Assembly: GCA_905221605.1 (NCBI GenBank)
Contig: CAJNDS010002157.1
Location: 1,450,001-1,495,086, forward strand
Length of the DNA: 45,086 nt
Source: Symbiodinium natans
Taxonomy: Eukaryota; Sar; Dinophyceae; Suessiales; Symbiodiniaceae
Direction: 5' to 3'
Shown here one piece after another: positions 10,371-20,026 of this stretch. The position numbers were made by a program, and so were the translations under genes. The first letter of the stretch is position 1. Each line of letters opens with the position of its first letter. The notes under the pieces are model-generated. The model had not been told where the DNA came from. It saw nothing but the letters and a program-made list of their open reading frames with translations, and made no database searches.

Positions 10371-10621
10371 GGGCGTATATGAGGGTCCCCCCCCCCCCCC
10401 CCATGTTAGAGTCATCTTAGGGGTTTAGGGTTTGGGGTTCAGGGTTTGGGGTTTAGGGTTTGGGGTTTAGGGTTTGGGGTTTAGGGTTTGGGGTTTAGGG
10501 TTTGGGGTTTAGGGTTTGGGGTTCAGGGTTCAGGGGTATATAGCTTGTTGCCTTTCAAAACAGTGCTCCTAGCACCCAACGAAGGAGGGTTTAGGGTTTA
10601 GGGTTCATGGTTAAGGCTTTG

Positions 10622-10737
10622 ATTAGGGTACTTATAACCCCAATGAAAGGTCTACTTCTAACCTATTTACAGGACTCAAGGGGCCTATAAGTACAGTTAA
10701 AATTGGGGTGATAAGTTCTAGGTACCCTGAACCTCCA
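10622..10737 (+). mobile_element. Family D inverted-repeat element
   Basis: Imperfect inverted ends (agggtacttataaccccaat against attggggtgataagttctag). The segment cctataagtacagttaaaat to ctaggtaccctga is repeated in reverse orientation at 41548-41629. Confidence 0.5.
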
Positions 10738-10950
10738 AGTACGGAGAGTTGCATGGTCCCTGAAAATGGTCCCTTACCTCCTTCAAAAGGTGTCTGAAGT
10801 ATGGGCACTTGGGTTTTACAGGGTAGACAAGGAGGGTATATACGGGGTCCCCCCCATCTACGAGTCATATGAAGGGTCTAGGGTTTAGGGTTTGGGGTTC
10901 AGGGTTTAGGATTTAGGGGTATATAGCCCCCCCCCCCCCCCCATTTCAAG

Positions 10951-11050
10951 AGCCCGTGTGAAGGGACTCGGGGATCATGTAGCGACTGCAACGACCCTAG
11001 GGCTCCAAAAGGTGCAGAGCTTCGGCTACTCGCTGCAGAGATATGGCACC
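10951..11050 (+). CDS. Candidate exon SPCEGTRGSCSDCND
   Basis: A C14 tract and ccatttcaag precede SPCEGTRGSCSDCNDPRAPK, then GAELRLLAAEIW. A GT at 11012 could end it early; otherwise it continues to about 11050. Four closely spaced Cys suggest a small metal- or disulphide-linked motif. Confidence 0.45.
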
Positions 11051-11173
11051 CTAAACACCACAAGCTCGATTTTTTTGGGGGGGTTTAGGGTTTAGGGTTT
11101 AGGGTTTAGGGTTTATGTTTTAGGGGGAGATTCGTGTATATTTTGGGGTGCCAAGGAGACCCAAAATTTTCAG

Positions 11174-11240
11174 AAGCCTCCGTATGAATTCCCACGCAAC
11201 CTGGACAAGTCATGTCCAGGATCATCCTCATGTTCATCGG
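11174..11240 (+). CDS. Candidate exon KPPYEFPRNLDKSC
   Basis: Strong acceptor ccaaaattttcag and donor G/GTGGAG. The frame KPPYEFPRNLDKSCPGSSSC ends in a Ser-rich run. Product unknown. Confidence 0.5.
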
Positions 11241-12046
11241 GTGGAGGCCATTCCGGAAATCTGGGCACCCTAAACCCCAAGCACCCAGAACCCTAAACCC
11301 TAAACACCCAAAACCCTAAACCCTAAACACCCAAAACCCAAAACCCTAAACCGTGCTACACCTCCCACCCTCAGACCCAAGGATCCGCTACCAACCCTTA
11401 GGCACTCTAACCCAAAGCCGCGGCCGGGGCCCCTCCCCAGACCTTGAAAACACCAAGTCGTCGTTTTCGGGTTTTCGGGTTGTCAGGCGAATGTTTCCGG
11501 AAACCCAGCCGTTGTTGGACGTATCTGCTAGCTTCTGTTGGATCTGTTGATGAGGACGTGAGAAGTTGAACGTGGGGTTTTCAGGACCCTTTGAGTACAG
11601 GAAGAAGGGGTTTAGGCATGAGGCTTGAGGTCCTTCAGTTTTTTGACCATACAAGGTGAAGCTCGAAGCCCGCAACGACAATGTCAATATGTGTTCTCTT
11701 CCTAGCCACATGCTGAAACACCTTGAGCTGTGACGTACCCGGTGGCTCCGATGCCCCTTACTTGAGGAGTATTCCTTGAATCATATCAGATATCAGGATC
11801 CTAAAAGTATTTGCGGGATAGTGGAGCCTCTGGGCATTAAAGCCCAAAGCCTGAATCCCTAATCATGCCTACCGGGTGCAGGGGTGATCCGTAGTCCTTA
11901 AACCCCAAACCCCAAACCCTAAACCCTAAACCCTAAAGCCTAAAGCCTAAACCCTAAACCCTAAACCCTAAGCCCTAAGCCCTAAGCCCTAAACCCCAAA
12001 CCCCAAACCCCAAACCCCAACCCCCCCCACCAAAAACCCGCGACAG

Positions 12047-12093
12047 TTTCGGATGACGAGATGAAGAACATTGCGGCTGAGTCCGGGCCCTGA
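12047..12093 (+). CDS. Candidate terminal exon SDDEMKNIAAESGP
   Basis: Acceptor cgcgacag after CCCCAAA repeats. After two leading bases it reads SDDEMKNIAAESGP and a TGA. It either ends a protein here or is cut by a donor at GA/GTCCGG (12080). TTTAGGG repeats follow. Confidence 0.4.
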
Positions 12094-12237
12094 TTGTCCA
12101 TAGGGTTTGGGTTTTAGGGTTTAGGGTTTGGGGTTTGGGGTTTGGGGTTTAGGGTTTAGGGTGTAGGGTGGGTTTAGGGTTTAGGGTGTAGGGTGTAGGG
12201 TTTAGGGTGGGTTTAGTGTTTAGGGCTTAGGATTTAG

Positions 12238-12320
12238 GGTTCACGGTCTTGGGACCGGATGGGACTGCGTCAACGTTCGAAGAACGTCGGGACTGGCACT
12301 TGCCGGCCGAAAGCAAGCAC
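12238..12320 (+). CDS. Candidate exon TVLGPDGTASTFEE
   Basis: Starts within TTTAGGG repeat and reads F then TVLGPDGTASTFEERRDWHL and PAESKH; donor CAC/GTGCAA in phase 0. Preceded by G-strand rather than C-strand repeats. Confidence 0.5.
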
Positions 12321-12584
12321 GTGCAAACAAAAATAGGGTTTAGGGTTTAGGGTTTAGGTTTAGGGTTTAGGGTTTAGGGTTTAGGGTTTAGGGACCCCCA
12401 ACAGTCACCCCAAATAGTGGGATTGCCCTATAAATACGGACCCCAAAAAGGGTACCCACATGTTCGTAAACCCACAGTTCATGGAACCCTAAACCCTAAA
12501 CCCGAAACCCTAAACCCTAAACCCTAAACCCTAAACCCAAAACCCTAAACCCTAAACCTGCTGTTCTTGGGCTTTCGCTACAAG

Positions 12585-12614
12585 CTGCCAGCCGCACGTC
12601 CGGGCATCATGAGG
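12585..12614 (+). CDS. Candidate 30-nt exon LPAARPGIMR
   Basis: Acceptor tttcgctacaag and donor AGG/GTTTGG in phase 0, compatible with the exon ending at 12320. Bracketed by CCCTAAA and TTTGGGG/TTTAGGG. A further candidate lies near 12720-12790 (VARDSRFSDILR). Confidence 0.35.
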
Positions 12615-13054
12615 GTTTGGGGTTTAGGGTTTACCCAGAACCCTAAACCCTAAACCCTAAACCCTGAACCCTGAACCCTGAACCCTAAACCCTAAACCGC
12701 TCGGGGCTGTTGAATCGAGGACGTTGTTGTTCCACCCTTGGTTTGGGCAGTGTCGCCAGGGATTCCCGCTTCTCAGATATTCTAAGGTGGGCTTTCGAAG
12801 AAAAACCGTGGACCCTAAACCCTAAACCCCAAAACACGAATTCGCCCTGCTGCCCGAAGCATAAACCAAGAAGTTTAGGGGTTTGCGGCTTGCCTCCTCT
12901 TTCCTTGAATCCTAAGCCGATGCCCTGAACCCTCTAGGCCTTGAACCCACAAGTATAAAGACTCAGCGTTTTTCCCTCACCCTCGGGTGTGGGGTTGTTA
13001 GGCTTCAAACCAAGCATTCTCACCGTGTCCCACCCGGTCTGGAGTGCTCACCAG

Positions 13055-13151
13055 CAGAGAAGCCCGCAGAGACTGCCGCCGAGTGCGTGTCCCAGTGAGC
13101 CCTGAGAATTCCGCGGAGAGTCCCACGACAGAAGCCTGCGGCGAAGTATCC
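13055..13151 (+). CDS. Candidate exon REARRDCRRVRVPV
   Basis: Acceptor gtgctcaccag and a near-consensus donor TCC/GTATGT. The frame reads REARRDCRRVRVPVSPENSA then ESPTTEACGEVS. Basic then Ser/Thr/Glu-rich, probably disordered. Confidence 0.5.
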
Positions 13152-13328
13152 GTATGTCCTTGTCCGAAAAAATGGCAGGGGTTTTTAGGAATTGTCGACT
13201 CCTTTTTCCTAGCAGCCAGTAATTATTAACAATAGTTGGTAGATGCAAAAGTGTAACATTCAGAAGAGTAACAGTAAAAAGTAGTCGTGCTCAATCATAC
13301 AACTTTGACACATCTACAACACAGCAAG

Positions 13329-13620
13329 CTTCAACTCAACTAACTCAACAGCTGGGCCAGAAGAAGGAGCCCCTAGTCAGGATCGTCACGTGAGTAGTGC
13401 CTTACGTGGTCGAAGCAAACAACCCAAAATCACTGACACTGCTGCTACCGCCTCAAACTTTGTTGGCTCTGGGGCGGTTTCTGCATCTAGATTCCGGGGA
13501 CACCGCCCTACAGTCGACTCCCTGAACTCTAAGCCCGATCAGCCCAGTCAGTCAGAGGCTGCACTTCAACGTTCGCCGCCGGCTGCTCTTCAAGCGCAAC
13601 ACGCATGCGCCCGCCAAGGC
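13329..13620 (+). CDS. Candidate long exon, Ser/Gln/Ala-rich
   Basis: An open frame of about 97 codons includes KITDTAATASNFVGSGAVSA, ending ALQAQHACARQ before GGC/GTGCTG. No telomere-like repeat interrupts it. The acceptor is one of several AGs near 13324-13328. Low-complexity, probably disordered region of an unidentified protein. Confidence 0.5.
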
Positions 13621-13919
13621 GTGCTGGTAGGGCCTTTAGGTCCGGAGCCCGAAGCCCCGAACCCTAAACACGAAACACCAAACACTACACACTAAGCACT
13701 GCTAAGCCATCGAGCAAGCCTAGTGGACCCGGCACCAAGCTTTCCCTCCAACAAAGACCCTTCCTGCACCTTTGTGGGGGACCCCTCCTCCACCCACCGG
13801 CGGCGCCCTGCTGGGAACCCGTAGAAGGCTCCTGAAAGGCCATGGCAGAAGTTTCGGAGGCCTTTGGGAGGTCTAAATTCCCTGAAAAGGCTGCGCTTTA
13901 ACCCTTCAGTGCTTTGCAG

Positions 13920-14009
13920 GGCCAACAGCCAAACCCGATGTACATCGTCCAGAATGACTCGACGCGCGCCAACCCCCAAAGAAGCCCAGGCGACCTCCTT
14001 CAGGGGCTT
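13920..14009 (+). CDS. Candidate exon GQQPNPMYIVQNDST
   Basis: Acceptor agtgctttgcag and donor CTT/GTGTGA, 30 codons, phase 0: GQQPNPMYIVQNDSTRANPQ then RSPGDLLQGL. The following intron holds the perfect inverted-repeat element at 14028. Confidence 0.65.
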
Positions 14010-14027
14010 GTGTGAGAAAGCGATCTC

Positions 14028-14130
14028 GGGGTTTACGAAAATAGGGGTACCCTTTTTTGGGGTCCTTATAAGAAGGGAACTTCTACTATTTGGGGGTCTA
14101 TTTTAGGGTACCCCTATTTTCGTAAACCCC
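14028..14130. mobile_element. Family B inverted-repeat element, perfect 25-bp termini
   Basis: Bases 14028-14052 and 14106-14130 are exact reverse complements (end motif ggggtttacgaaaatagggg). The 53-bp core has no coding capacity. It could fold into a long hairpin in RNA or DNA. Diverged half-copies occur at 39086-39116 and 39508-39540, and a trace near 12450-12475. Confidence 0.75.
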
Positions 14131-14205
14131 CATCTAGAGCCTGATGTCGCCGTTGGGACACCCTGAGCCCTAGACCCTGAAGCCTTCCCTTGGGCAACTC
14201 CGTAG

Positions 14206-14258
14206 CCTTTGCGAGGCATGACAAGAGCCCCTCGCTCATGTGTGAGACGTGTGGCAAC
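14206..14258 (+). CDS. Candidate exon HDKSPSLMCETCGN
   Basis: Acceptor actccgtag (or gcgag at 14215) and donor AAC/GTGGAG. Reads FARHDKSPSLMCETCGN; the C-x-x-C pair could be half of a zinc-binding site. Phase with the previous exon is not settled. Confidence 0.4.
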
Positions 14259-14340
14259 GTGGAGTCAATGTGGGGGCATTTTGGGCTTCAGGGTTGAAGG
14301 TTCACGGGGTAGGGAGTCTTTGACTGACTCACTTTAATAG

Positions 14341-14395
14341 TGTTGGCCGGGATGAACCTGTCCAACGCCGCCGTGCGACGCCAGAGAGGGCTGGG
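14341..14395 (+). CDS. Candidate exon LAGMNLSNAAVRRQ
   Basis: Acceptor cactttaatag and donor GG/GTTCAA; with two leading bases it reads LAGMNLSNAAVRRQRGL. A second open frame (VGRDEPVQRRRATPERAG) cannot be excluded. Confidence 0.4.
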
Positions 14396-14459
14396 GTTCA
14401 AAGCCCCCAATAACTTTAAACCCTGAACTCCAAGCCCCAAAGCATAACCCTAAACGAAG

Positions 14460-14600
14460 ACAGGCAAAGCCAAAACAGGTGAATTTGACCCGCCTTCGCC
14501 GCCAACTCATGATATGCTGACCCCGCCAAACCTGGCTATCCTTCATCAGGGCGCTACGACCCTGAGGGGTTCTTCAATTCGAGGGGGGTTGCGCTTTAGG
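14460..14600 (+). CDS. Candidate exon TGKAKTGEFDPPSPP
   Basis: Frame TGKAKTG then EFDPPSPPTHDMLTPPNLAI and LHQGATTLRGSSIRGG. It ends at GG/GTTGCG (14588) or continues LRFR to AGG/GTTTAG (14601). Pro-rich, with four S/T-P sites. Confidence 0.55.
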
Positions 14601-15362
14601 GTTTAGGGGCACCCAATCTCTACATGTTTAGGGTTTCGTGCCACGCCAGACCACCAGACCGCAAACTGGTGCTTCAAGCTCAACTCACGGGAAAACATGT
14701 GCTCACCCGAACAGCAATACGGCAAAAACATGCCCCGAGATGTGGAGGCAAACGTCTCCATGCCACACACTCGAGTTTTGAACCACGCGTTCATGGCGTT
14801 CCTGCCTTCTCTTTGCCCCGACCTCTGTCGCCGCACATGCTCCTGCTTGATTGAACACGCATCGGCTCGCGCATGTGGCCCCTCAACGGAATTGCGGAAA
14901 CACCGACATCTGCAACGCCTGTAGATGAGGAAGCGTGCGGGGCACGTGAGAGTAGAGCATTGGTGCCGGCAGGACACATATCAGAAGCAGTCACGGCGAG
15001 GACTCGTGCACGAAGTTCCAGAACGAGGGCCCTTGCGGACTGCAGCAACTCTGGCCCATTTGCAGCATCCTGTCTTCGCAACCTCGCCCCAGCTCCATCA
15101 TGTGTTCATGCTCAGGCTTGGTAGCAACTTCCACATCCGTTTACGTGTCATCCCTCGTGGACACGGAGCCAGGTCGTGTCGAAAAGGAGTCACCATCAAC
15201 AGATTCCACTTGAAGGCCAAGCTCTTGAACCCCAGTATATTTTACGTCGTTTGTTCCCATCTTCATGTACTTCACGTGGTGCATGCTTCGATGCTGAAGA
15301 CAATGCGCTCATATCCCTCACGCTCAGGGTGCGCGAAGCACTCTCGTAACCATACGGCTTGA
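14601..15362 (+). other. Repeat-free stretch with a 145-codon ORF at 14925-15362
   Basis: This 760-bp stretch is unusually free of TTTAGGG and is open for long distances in several frames on both strands. An ATG ORF at 14925-15362 includes AHLQHPVFATSPQLHHVFML and ends at TGA. It could be an intronless gene, a retrocopy or decayed coding DNA. No family recognised. Confidence 0.35.
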
Positions 15363-15459
15363 GCTGTAGCCATTTTCCCTTTAGCCCTAAACCCTAACCC
15401 TAAACCCTAAACCCTAAACCCTGGTGTAGCTAAACTCCAACCTTCTCGGGCCGACGCAG

Positions 15460-15571
15460 ATCCACGAAAAGCATGGATGCCGAAGCGGCCCGGCTTCAGC
15501 CGTTGTTTGAGAAGGGCGAGGAGGAGAGCCATGAGAAGCGTCTACGAAAGGTGTCGGAAGAATTGCTAAGA
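15460..15571 (+). CDS. Candidate exon with charged helix MDAEAARLQPLFEKG
   Basis: Strong acceptor cgggccgacgcag. The frame STKSMDAEAARLQPLFEKGE continues EESHEKRLRKVSEELLR to donor AGA/GTATTC. Heptad-like charged helix, possibly coiled coil. An earlier donor at 15551 is possible. Confidence 0.65.
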
Positions 15572-15935
15572 GTATTCCCTTCTGGTACAGCTAGACTAGA
15601 ATCACCCCCGAAACCCTAGTCTGATTATTAAGGCCCCAATCTTGCTTCCTATTGCTAGTCCATGATGATCACTACTAGTCATTCTCAGAACAGCAGTCGG
15701 ATTGGAATCAGAACTCTCATAAGAATGGTCAATCAGCAGCAGCATGATTGTTGCTGCTAAGACCAGCGCTATTTTCACATTGCTCACCATCTGGAATGCT
15801 TCACTTGCAATGCCATGCGTGCTGGGATTTTGATGTTGTGTGTTGTCGTGTGTTGTAGCGCTAAGCTCATGACTGCTGCTACCTCATGAAGGACGACTGG
15901 GCGCCTTCTCCTAGGGTCATAGTTGGGTAACACTT

Positions 15936-15999
15936 TACATGTTTAAGGGCACTTAAACCCCATAAGGAGTATAAATTTACATGATTTGATACTATCCCT
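15936..15999 (+). repeat. Dispersed repeat family E, copy 1
   Basis: gtttaagggcacttaaac...ataaggagta...ctatcccaag-like sequence shared with 43084-43150. Both copies sit next to CCCTAAA repeats. Confidence 0.55.
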
Positions 16000-16443
16000 A
16001 AGCCCTAAACCCAACCATGAACTAGTCTCCCTAAACTTTAGGGCTTAGGGTTTAGGGTTTAGGGTTTTAGGGTTTTAGGGTTTAGGGTTCAGGGTTTTGG
16101 GTTTAGGGTTTTTGACAAAAGATCAAACCACAGCTAGTGCGAGGCATGCACCTTTCATGTCCTGGGAGTCCCTAGACCAGAAGCCCCAACAAACCGTGGA
16201 CCCTAAGTGTGGCTTAGGGTTTAGGGTTTAGGGTTTAGGGTTTAGGGTTTAGGGTTTAGGGTTTAGGGTCGGGGTTTCGGCTGACTTCTCCGTCCTCCAA
16301 GCAATCTCACAAAGTTGGGCGGCAAGATACAGTTGCATTGGCCCTCGTCCCTCCTCCCTACGGCTTAAACCCAAGACCTTGAACCTTAGACTCCCAAAAC
16401 CGTGGCCTGTGCTCCCCCTGATTTTCCTCTGCTGTTTTTTTCT

Positions 16444-16516
16444 GGCTGGTTCCCCATACACTCCCTTAGAGGGTACATATAGGGCCCTCATTCCCTCGTT
16501 CCCTACTAAGAACCAG
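16444..16516 (+). mobile_element. Family A inverted-repeat element, left end deleted
   Basis: The right end ttccctactaagaaccag and the interior gagggtacatatagggccct match the copy at 6185-6294; the left terminal repeat is reduced to ctggttcc. Confidence 0.6.
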
Positions 16517-16799
16517 GGGGTTTTGCCAGAGGGACCGCCCTTACATTCAACAGGCCGGTAAGGCGGGCTGTTGCAGGTAGCTGCCGCGCTTGTCAATTAC
16601 AGTTGGTGGCATGCTGCCTGCTTTCTGTGCTGGCTTCTCAGTTCTCTGCACGCCTAAGCCTCGAACCCATGCCAAACCGAATAAACTTCCCTTAAGACGT
16701 ACATAATCTATAGTTCACTTGTCTAAATGAGGGTCCCTTTTGCGGTTACTTTTATAAGGCGGCCCCGAATATTCAGGGTACCCAAAAAGGGACCGTAAT

Positions 16800-17420
16800 T
16801 TTGAGAAGTTGCATATACCATGTCGAAGCCATCAAAGATGTCGTGGTCTAGTGGGTTTCATTACGGCTGTTCTGGATGTCACACCATGCTTGTGTGGGTC
16901 AAGGCTCCCTCACATTCCCCCAAGCTGCAAAGCAGAAAATTACCCAATCAGTTCGTTTCGTGGAATTCGGGGTTCACGATTTCCTGGGTAGGCTCTTGGG
17001 ATATTTCATGGTATTGCATGATTTTTCATGAGGTTTAAATGGTTTGGGCGGAGGAGGACATTCTGTCAGCCTCGCTCAGCCCATGCGAAGCCAACTCGCT
17101 AGCTATGGGTGGCCCTAAAGCTCAAGCCCGCAGAGTTTGTACCAAGGTATTTTTCACGTGTGGGCGCTCCTATTTCAACTACACGGAGCTGGAAGCTGGT
17201 GTTAGAGACGTTCCATCCTTGCGACGTAGGAGTTTTAACGATCCCGGGAATGTCGCTGCTTGGGAGCACTTGCAGTTCCCGGGTGTCGCGCGTGTTTTTT
17301 GCTCTTTCGGCCTTTCCCGGGCGCCCCTTCGAAGCGGTGCGCTCTTCGTTGCGGCGCCTTAACGCTGTGCAGATTCCTCCGTCGTGGGGGTCGTGGGGCT
17401 TGCGCCATCCCCCGCTCCTA
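16800..17420 (+). other. Repeat-free stretch with overlapping open frames
   Basis: ORFs at 17039-17362 (ATG in AAATGG context; VFFTCGRSYFNYTELEAGVR) and 17109-17429 overlap in different frames. Possibly an intronless gene or retrocopy; nothing recognised. The stretch lacks telomere-like repeats. Confidence 0.3.
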
Positions 17421-17734
17421 AACTCCTAAGCCCTAAAACCCTTAAACCCAACACCCTAAAACCCTAAAGCCCGAAACCCTAAACCCCTAAAGCCCGAAAC
17501 CCTAAAACCCTAAACGCCCCAAAGCCCAAAAGCAATCCCAAAACCTAAAAAATGCCAGAGCCCTAAACCCTAACCGGCCCTTAGTTTCGAGCCCCATCAT
17601 CTACTCTTTGCTCAGGGACCCCTCCCCCCTCAAAAAAAGAGATAAGAATCCCTACATTGCCCTCATAAGGAAGAATCTTTAAGCTTGATTGTTTGGGGGG
17701 GGGGGGGGGGTGGGTTCTTCAGCAAATAGCCCCA

Positions 17735-17835
17735 TTTGGGATGTTCCCCCTTATACTAACAGTCCTTAGTAGGGAGATTGCGGGGGTACTCTAATCCCCA
17801 AAAAGGACTGTTAGTACAAGGGGGAACATCCCAAA
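17735..17835. mobile_element. Family C inverted-repeat element, 33-bp termini
   Basis: 17735-17767 and 17803-17835 are reverse complements with one mismatch (A against G, still pairable as G-U in RNA). End motif tttgggatgttccccctt. The 35-bp core is not coding. It lies between a G13 run and a CCCTAAA array. Confidence 0.75.
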
Positions 17836-18032
17836 GTAATAGGCTTTGGGAGGCCACAGGCTCGCTAGAGAGCCGACCAAAATCAGCTACCCCTTAAACC
17901 CTAAACCCTAAACCCTAAACCCTAAACCCTAAACCCTAAACCCTAAACCCTAAACCCTAAACCCTAAACCCTAAACCCCAAACCCTAAACCCCCCCCCCC
18001 CCCCCCCTTGCGGGAGCCAAGCCTGGGTGCAG

Positions 18033-18150
18033 CGCCCGGGGCCGGATGCACGCGAATTTGCAGGGCGCCGTGTACACATTGCTGTTAGCTTCCTGCCGCA
18101 CTGGCCGATGTGCCTCTTTGAGAGCGGGCATCCAACAAAAACTCCCCAAG
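18033..18150 (+). CDS. Candidate exon RPGPDAREFAGRRVHIAVSF
   Basis: A C17 tract and gcctgggtgcag precede the frame RPGPDAREFAGRRVHIAVSF then LPHWPMCLFESGHPTKTPQ. GT at 18070 could end it early; the 3' limit is uncertain because the frame continues into CCCTAAA. Confidence 0.45.
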
Positions 18151-18281
18151 CCCTAAACCCTAAGAAGCATGTGCAGCATTCTGAATTCGGGCCTAATTTA
18201 CGGTTTAGGGTTTCTTTAGGGACTTTAGATGTTTTTTCAAAGAGAGTTCGTAGGGGACTCCATTGCGAGGTGAGGCCCTAG

Positions 18282-18337
18282 TCCCGATGGGTTTTTTGGC
18301 GATTTGCTCTACTGCCTCTACCTTGACGCTGCCCAAG
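18282..18337 (+). CDS. Candidate exon PDGFFGDLLYCLYLDAAQ
   Basis: Acceptor aggccctag. The frame PDGFFGDLLYCLYLDAAQ ends at a GC donor (G/GCAACA), which gives matching phase with the exon at 18411. Other frames (ALVPMGFLAICS...) are also open. Confidence 0.45.
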
Positions 18338-18410
18338 GCAACATCAGGCCCAATCAGCCCTTCTCAAAACCAGCACTCAACCCTGAACCCAAACCCTAAA
18401 TCCGAAGCAG

Positions 18411-18467
18411 TGGGTCTGATCTACTCGCCTCTTCCCACTGGCAGATCGGCTTTCTCGTCTGAAACAT
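18411..18467 (+). CDS. Candidate exon GLIYSPLPTGRSAF
   Basis: Acceptor tccgaagcag. After two leading bases it reads GLIYSPLPTGRSAFSSET; the donor T/GTGGCG joins the next exon through a Trp codon. Confidence 0.45.
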
Positions 18468-18543
18468 GTGGCGTTGTTTAGCTTAGGGCCCCGTTTGGGG
18501 TTCAGGTGAGGGCTTAGGGTCTTTTTTTGCAACCATTGCATAG

Positions 18544-18609
18544 GGGCTCCAAGCAAGGTTGCCCACGCGGGGCCCGAATTTTGGGACCATTTCCTGGCTC
18601 CGACACAAG
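18544..18609 (+). CDS. Candidate exon APSKVAHAGPEFWDHF
   Basis: Acceptor accattgcatag and donor G/GTGGGG. APSKVAHAGPEFWDHFLAPT is in phase with the exon before it. Downstream to about 18900 is a degenerate minisatellite of caagtggggcaagtgg type that has duplicated part of the flanking sequence. Confidence 0.5.
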
Positions 18610-18769
18610 GTGGGGCAGGAAACGATGGCTCAAGGGCTGAGTTGCCTCTCTGAAAAGGCTGCACCAGACGTTCTTGGGGATCCCTAATTCGCTGCCGCGT
18701 AGATGGGGATTCCTTATTGGGAAGTGTTCGAAGTAACCAGGTGGGCCGCAGCGAGCTCTACCCCCCCAG

Positions 18770-18895
18770 AGCCCTAAAAGGCAAAGGCAAGTGGGGCAAG
18801 TGGCAGAAATCGGAAAGCGGTGCAGGTGGGGCAAGTGGGGCAAGTGGAGCAGGTGGCACATACAAGTGGGGCAAGTGGAGCAAGTACTGAAAAGT
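18770..18895 (+). repeat. Purine-biased minisatellite (caagtggggcaagtgg)
   Basis: Tandem units of about 9-10 bp variants of gcaagtggg. The flanks around 18605 and 18900 (gcaggaaacg...ggctc) are themselves similar, suggesting duplication. Confidence 0.7.
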
Positions 18896-19305
18896 GAGGC
18901 AGGAAACGCAGGCTCGAAGGCTGGGTTTACTTTCTGAAAGTAGGGATCTCTGTTAGATGCCTCATAGACTAGGTTTCGTTATTTTTTCAAAGGTTGAGCC
19001 GAACCGCACCAGCTTCCTCAACTAATCCCGCCGTTTTCATGCGCAAGGAGGTTTCCAGGAGGTTTCAAGAGAATGAAGCACGCACCATAGTACGGAAACC
19101 ATTACATACAAAGATACACAAATACATAAGATCATAAAAACACACATATTTGTACACACATATATACATACATATACATACATACCTACATACATACATG
19201 CATGCGTACATACATACGTACATATATATGTATATATATATATATACACGTATGTATATGTATTTCTTTGTACATGCCCCACCCCCGCCCACTCCCCTCC
19301 CCCAG

Positions 19306-19393
19306 CGTTCAGGGCTCTGGAGGTAGGGCCCTGCTGCCGGAAGAGGCAGCGGCCTTTGTTTGGAGAGGTTTTTGCAGCTGCTGGGCTCAAATG
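19306..19393 (+). CDS. Candidate exon VQGSGGRALLPEEAAAFVWR
   Basis: Acceptor ctcccctcccccag and donor ATG/GTGATA, followed at once by TTTAGGG units. The frame VQGSGGRALLPEEAAAFVWR continues GFCSCWAQM. Phase 0 at the end, matching the next exon. Confidence 0.6.
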
Positions 19394-19494
19394 GTGATAG
19401 GGTTTAGGGTTTAGGGTTTAGGGTTTAGGGTGATAGGCAGTTCTCCTACCTGTCCAAGTTGTTGCCTTGCCGGGCCGAGTCTGTGACTTTGCAG

Positions 19495-19558
19495 AGGGAT
19501 GTAACTGAAACCCAGCTCAGCCCACTGCTACGAAGAAGCAAGATGCAAGCCAGCATTT
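19495..19558 (+). CDS. Candidate exon RDVTETQLSPLLRRSK
   Basis: Acceptor tgtgactttgcag. The frame RDVTETQLSPLLRRSKMQAS ends at T/GTGCCA, matching the next exon. The frame stays open to 19592, so a later end is possible. Confidence 0.55.
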
Positions 19559-19677
19559 GTGCCACAAGAAAGCTCTTTTTTGAGCATTCAGGGCTTAGGG
19601 CTTAGGGTTTAGGGTTTAGGGTTCAGGGCTTAGGGCTTAGGGAATGAGAACTTTTCGCGCGTGCCCATGGCATGCAG

Positions 19678-19715
19678 CGCTGCGTGCCAACTATTCGCTT
19701 AGAGGCCCCTGGGGG
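19678..19715 (+). CDS. Candidate 38-nt exon LRANYSLRGPWG
   Basis: Acceptor catggcatgcag and donor GGG/GTTTAG. In the phase set by its neighbours it reads LRANYSLRGPWG; another frame reads RCVPTIRLEAPG. Confidence 0.4.
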
Positions 19716-19806
19716 GTTTAGGGTTTGGGATGCAGGGGTTTAGGGTTTAGGGTTTAGGGTTTAGGGTTTAGGGTTTAGGGTTCGCGGGCTTGGGGGTTTC
19801 TGCAAG

Positions 19807-19908
19807 AGGGGAAGGCATCAGAAACTGAAGAGCCTTAACCTGAAACGGCGCTCTTCGAGACCCCCACCCTGGACCTCGAGCCCCCACAAACCCTTACATT
19901 CAGCCTTA
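19807..19908 (+). CDS. Candidate exon RGRHQKLKSLNLKRR
   Basis: Acceptor tttctgcaag and donor TTA/GTTTAG, 34 codons in phase 0. RGRHQKLKSLNLKRRSSRPP is basic and then Pro/Ser-rich. Confidence 0.45.
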
Positions 19909-20026
19909 GTTTAGGGTTATTAGGGTTCAGGGTCCAGGGTTTAGGGTTATTAGTGTTCAGGGTTCAGGGTTCAGGGTTTGGGGTTTAGGAGGGTTAGCCA
20001 ACAATGATCCTATATTTCACGGGCAG

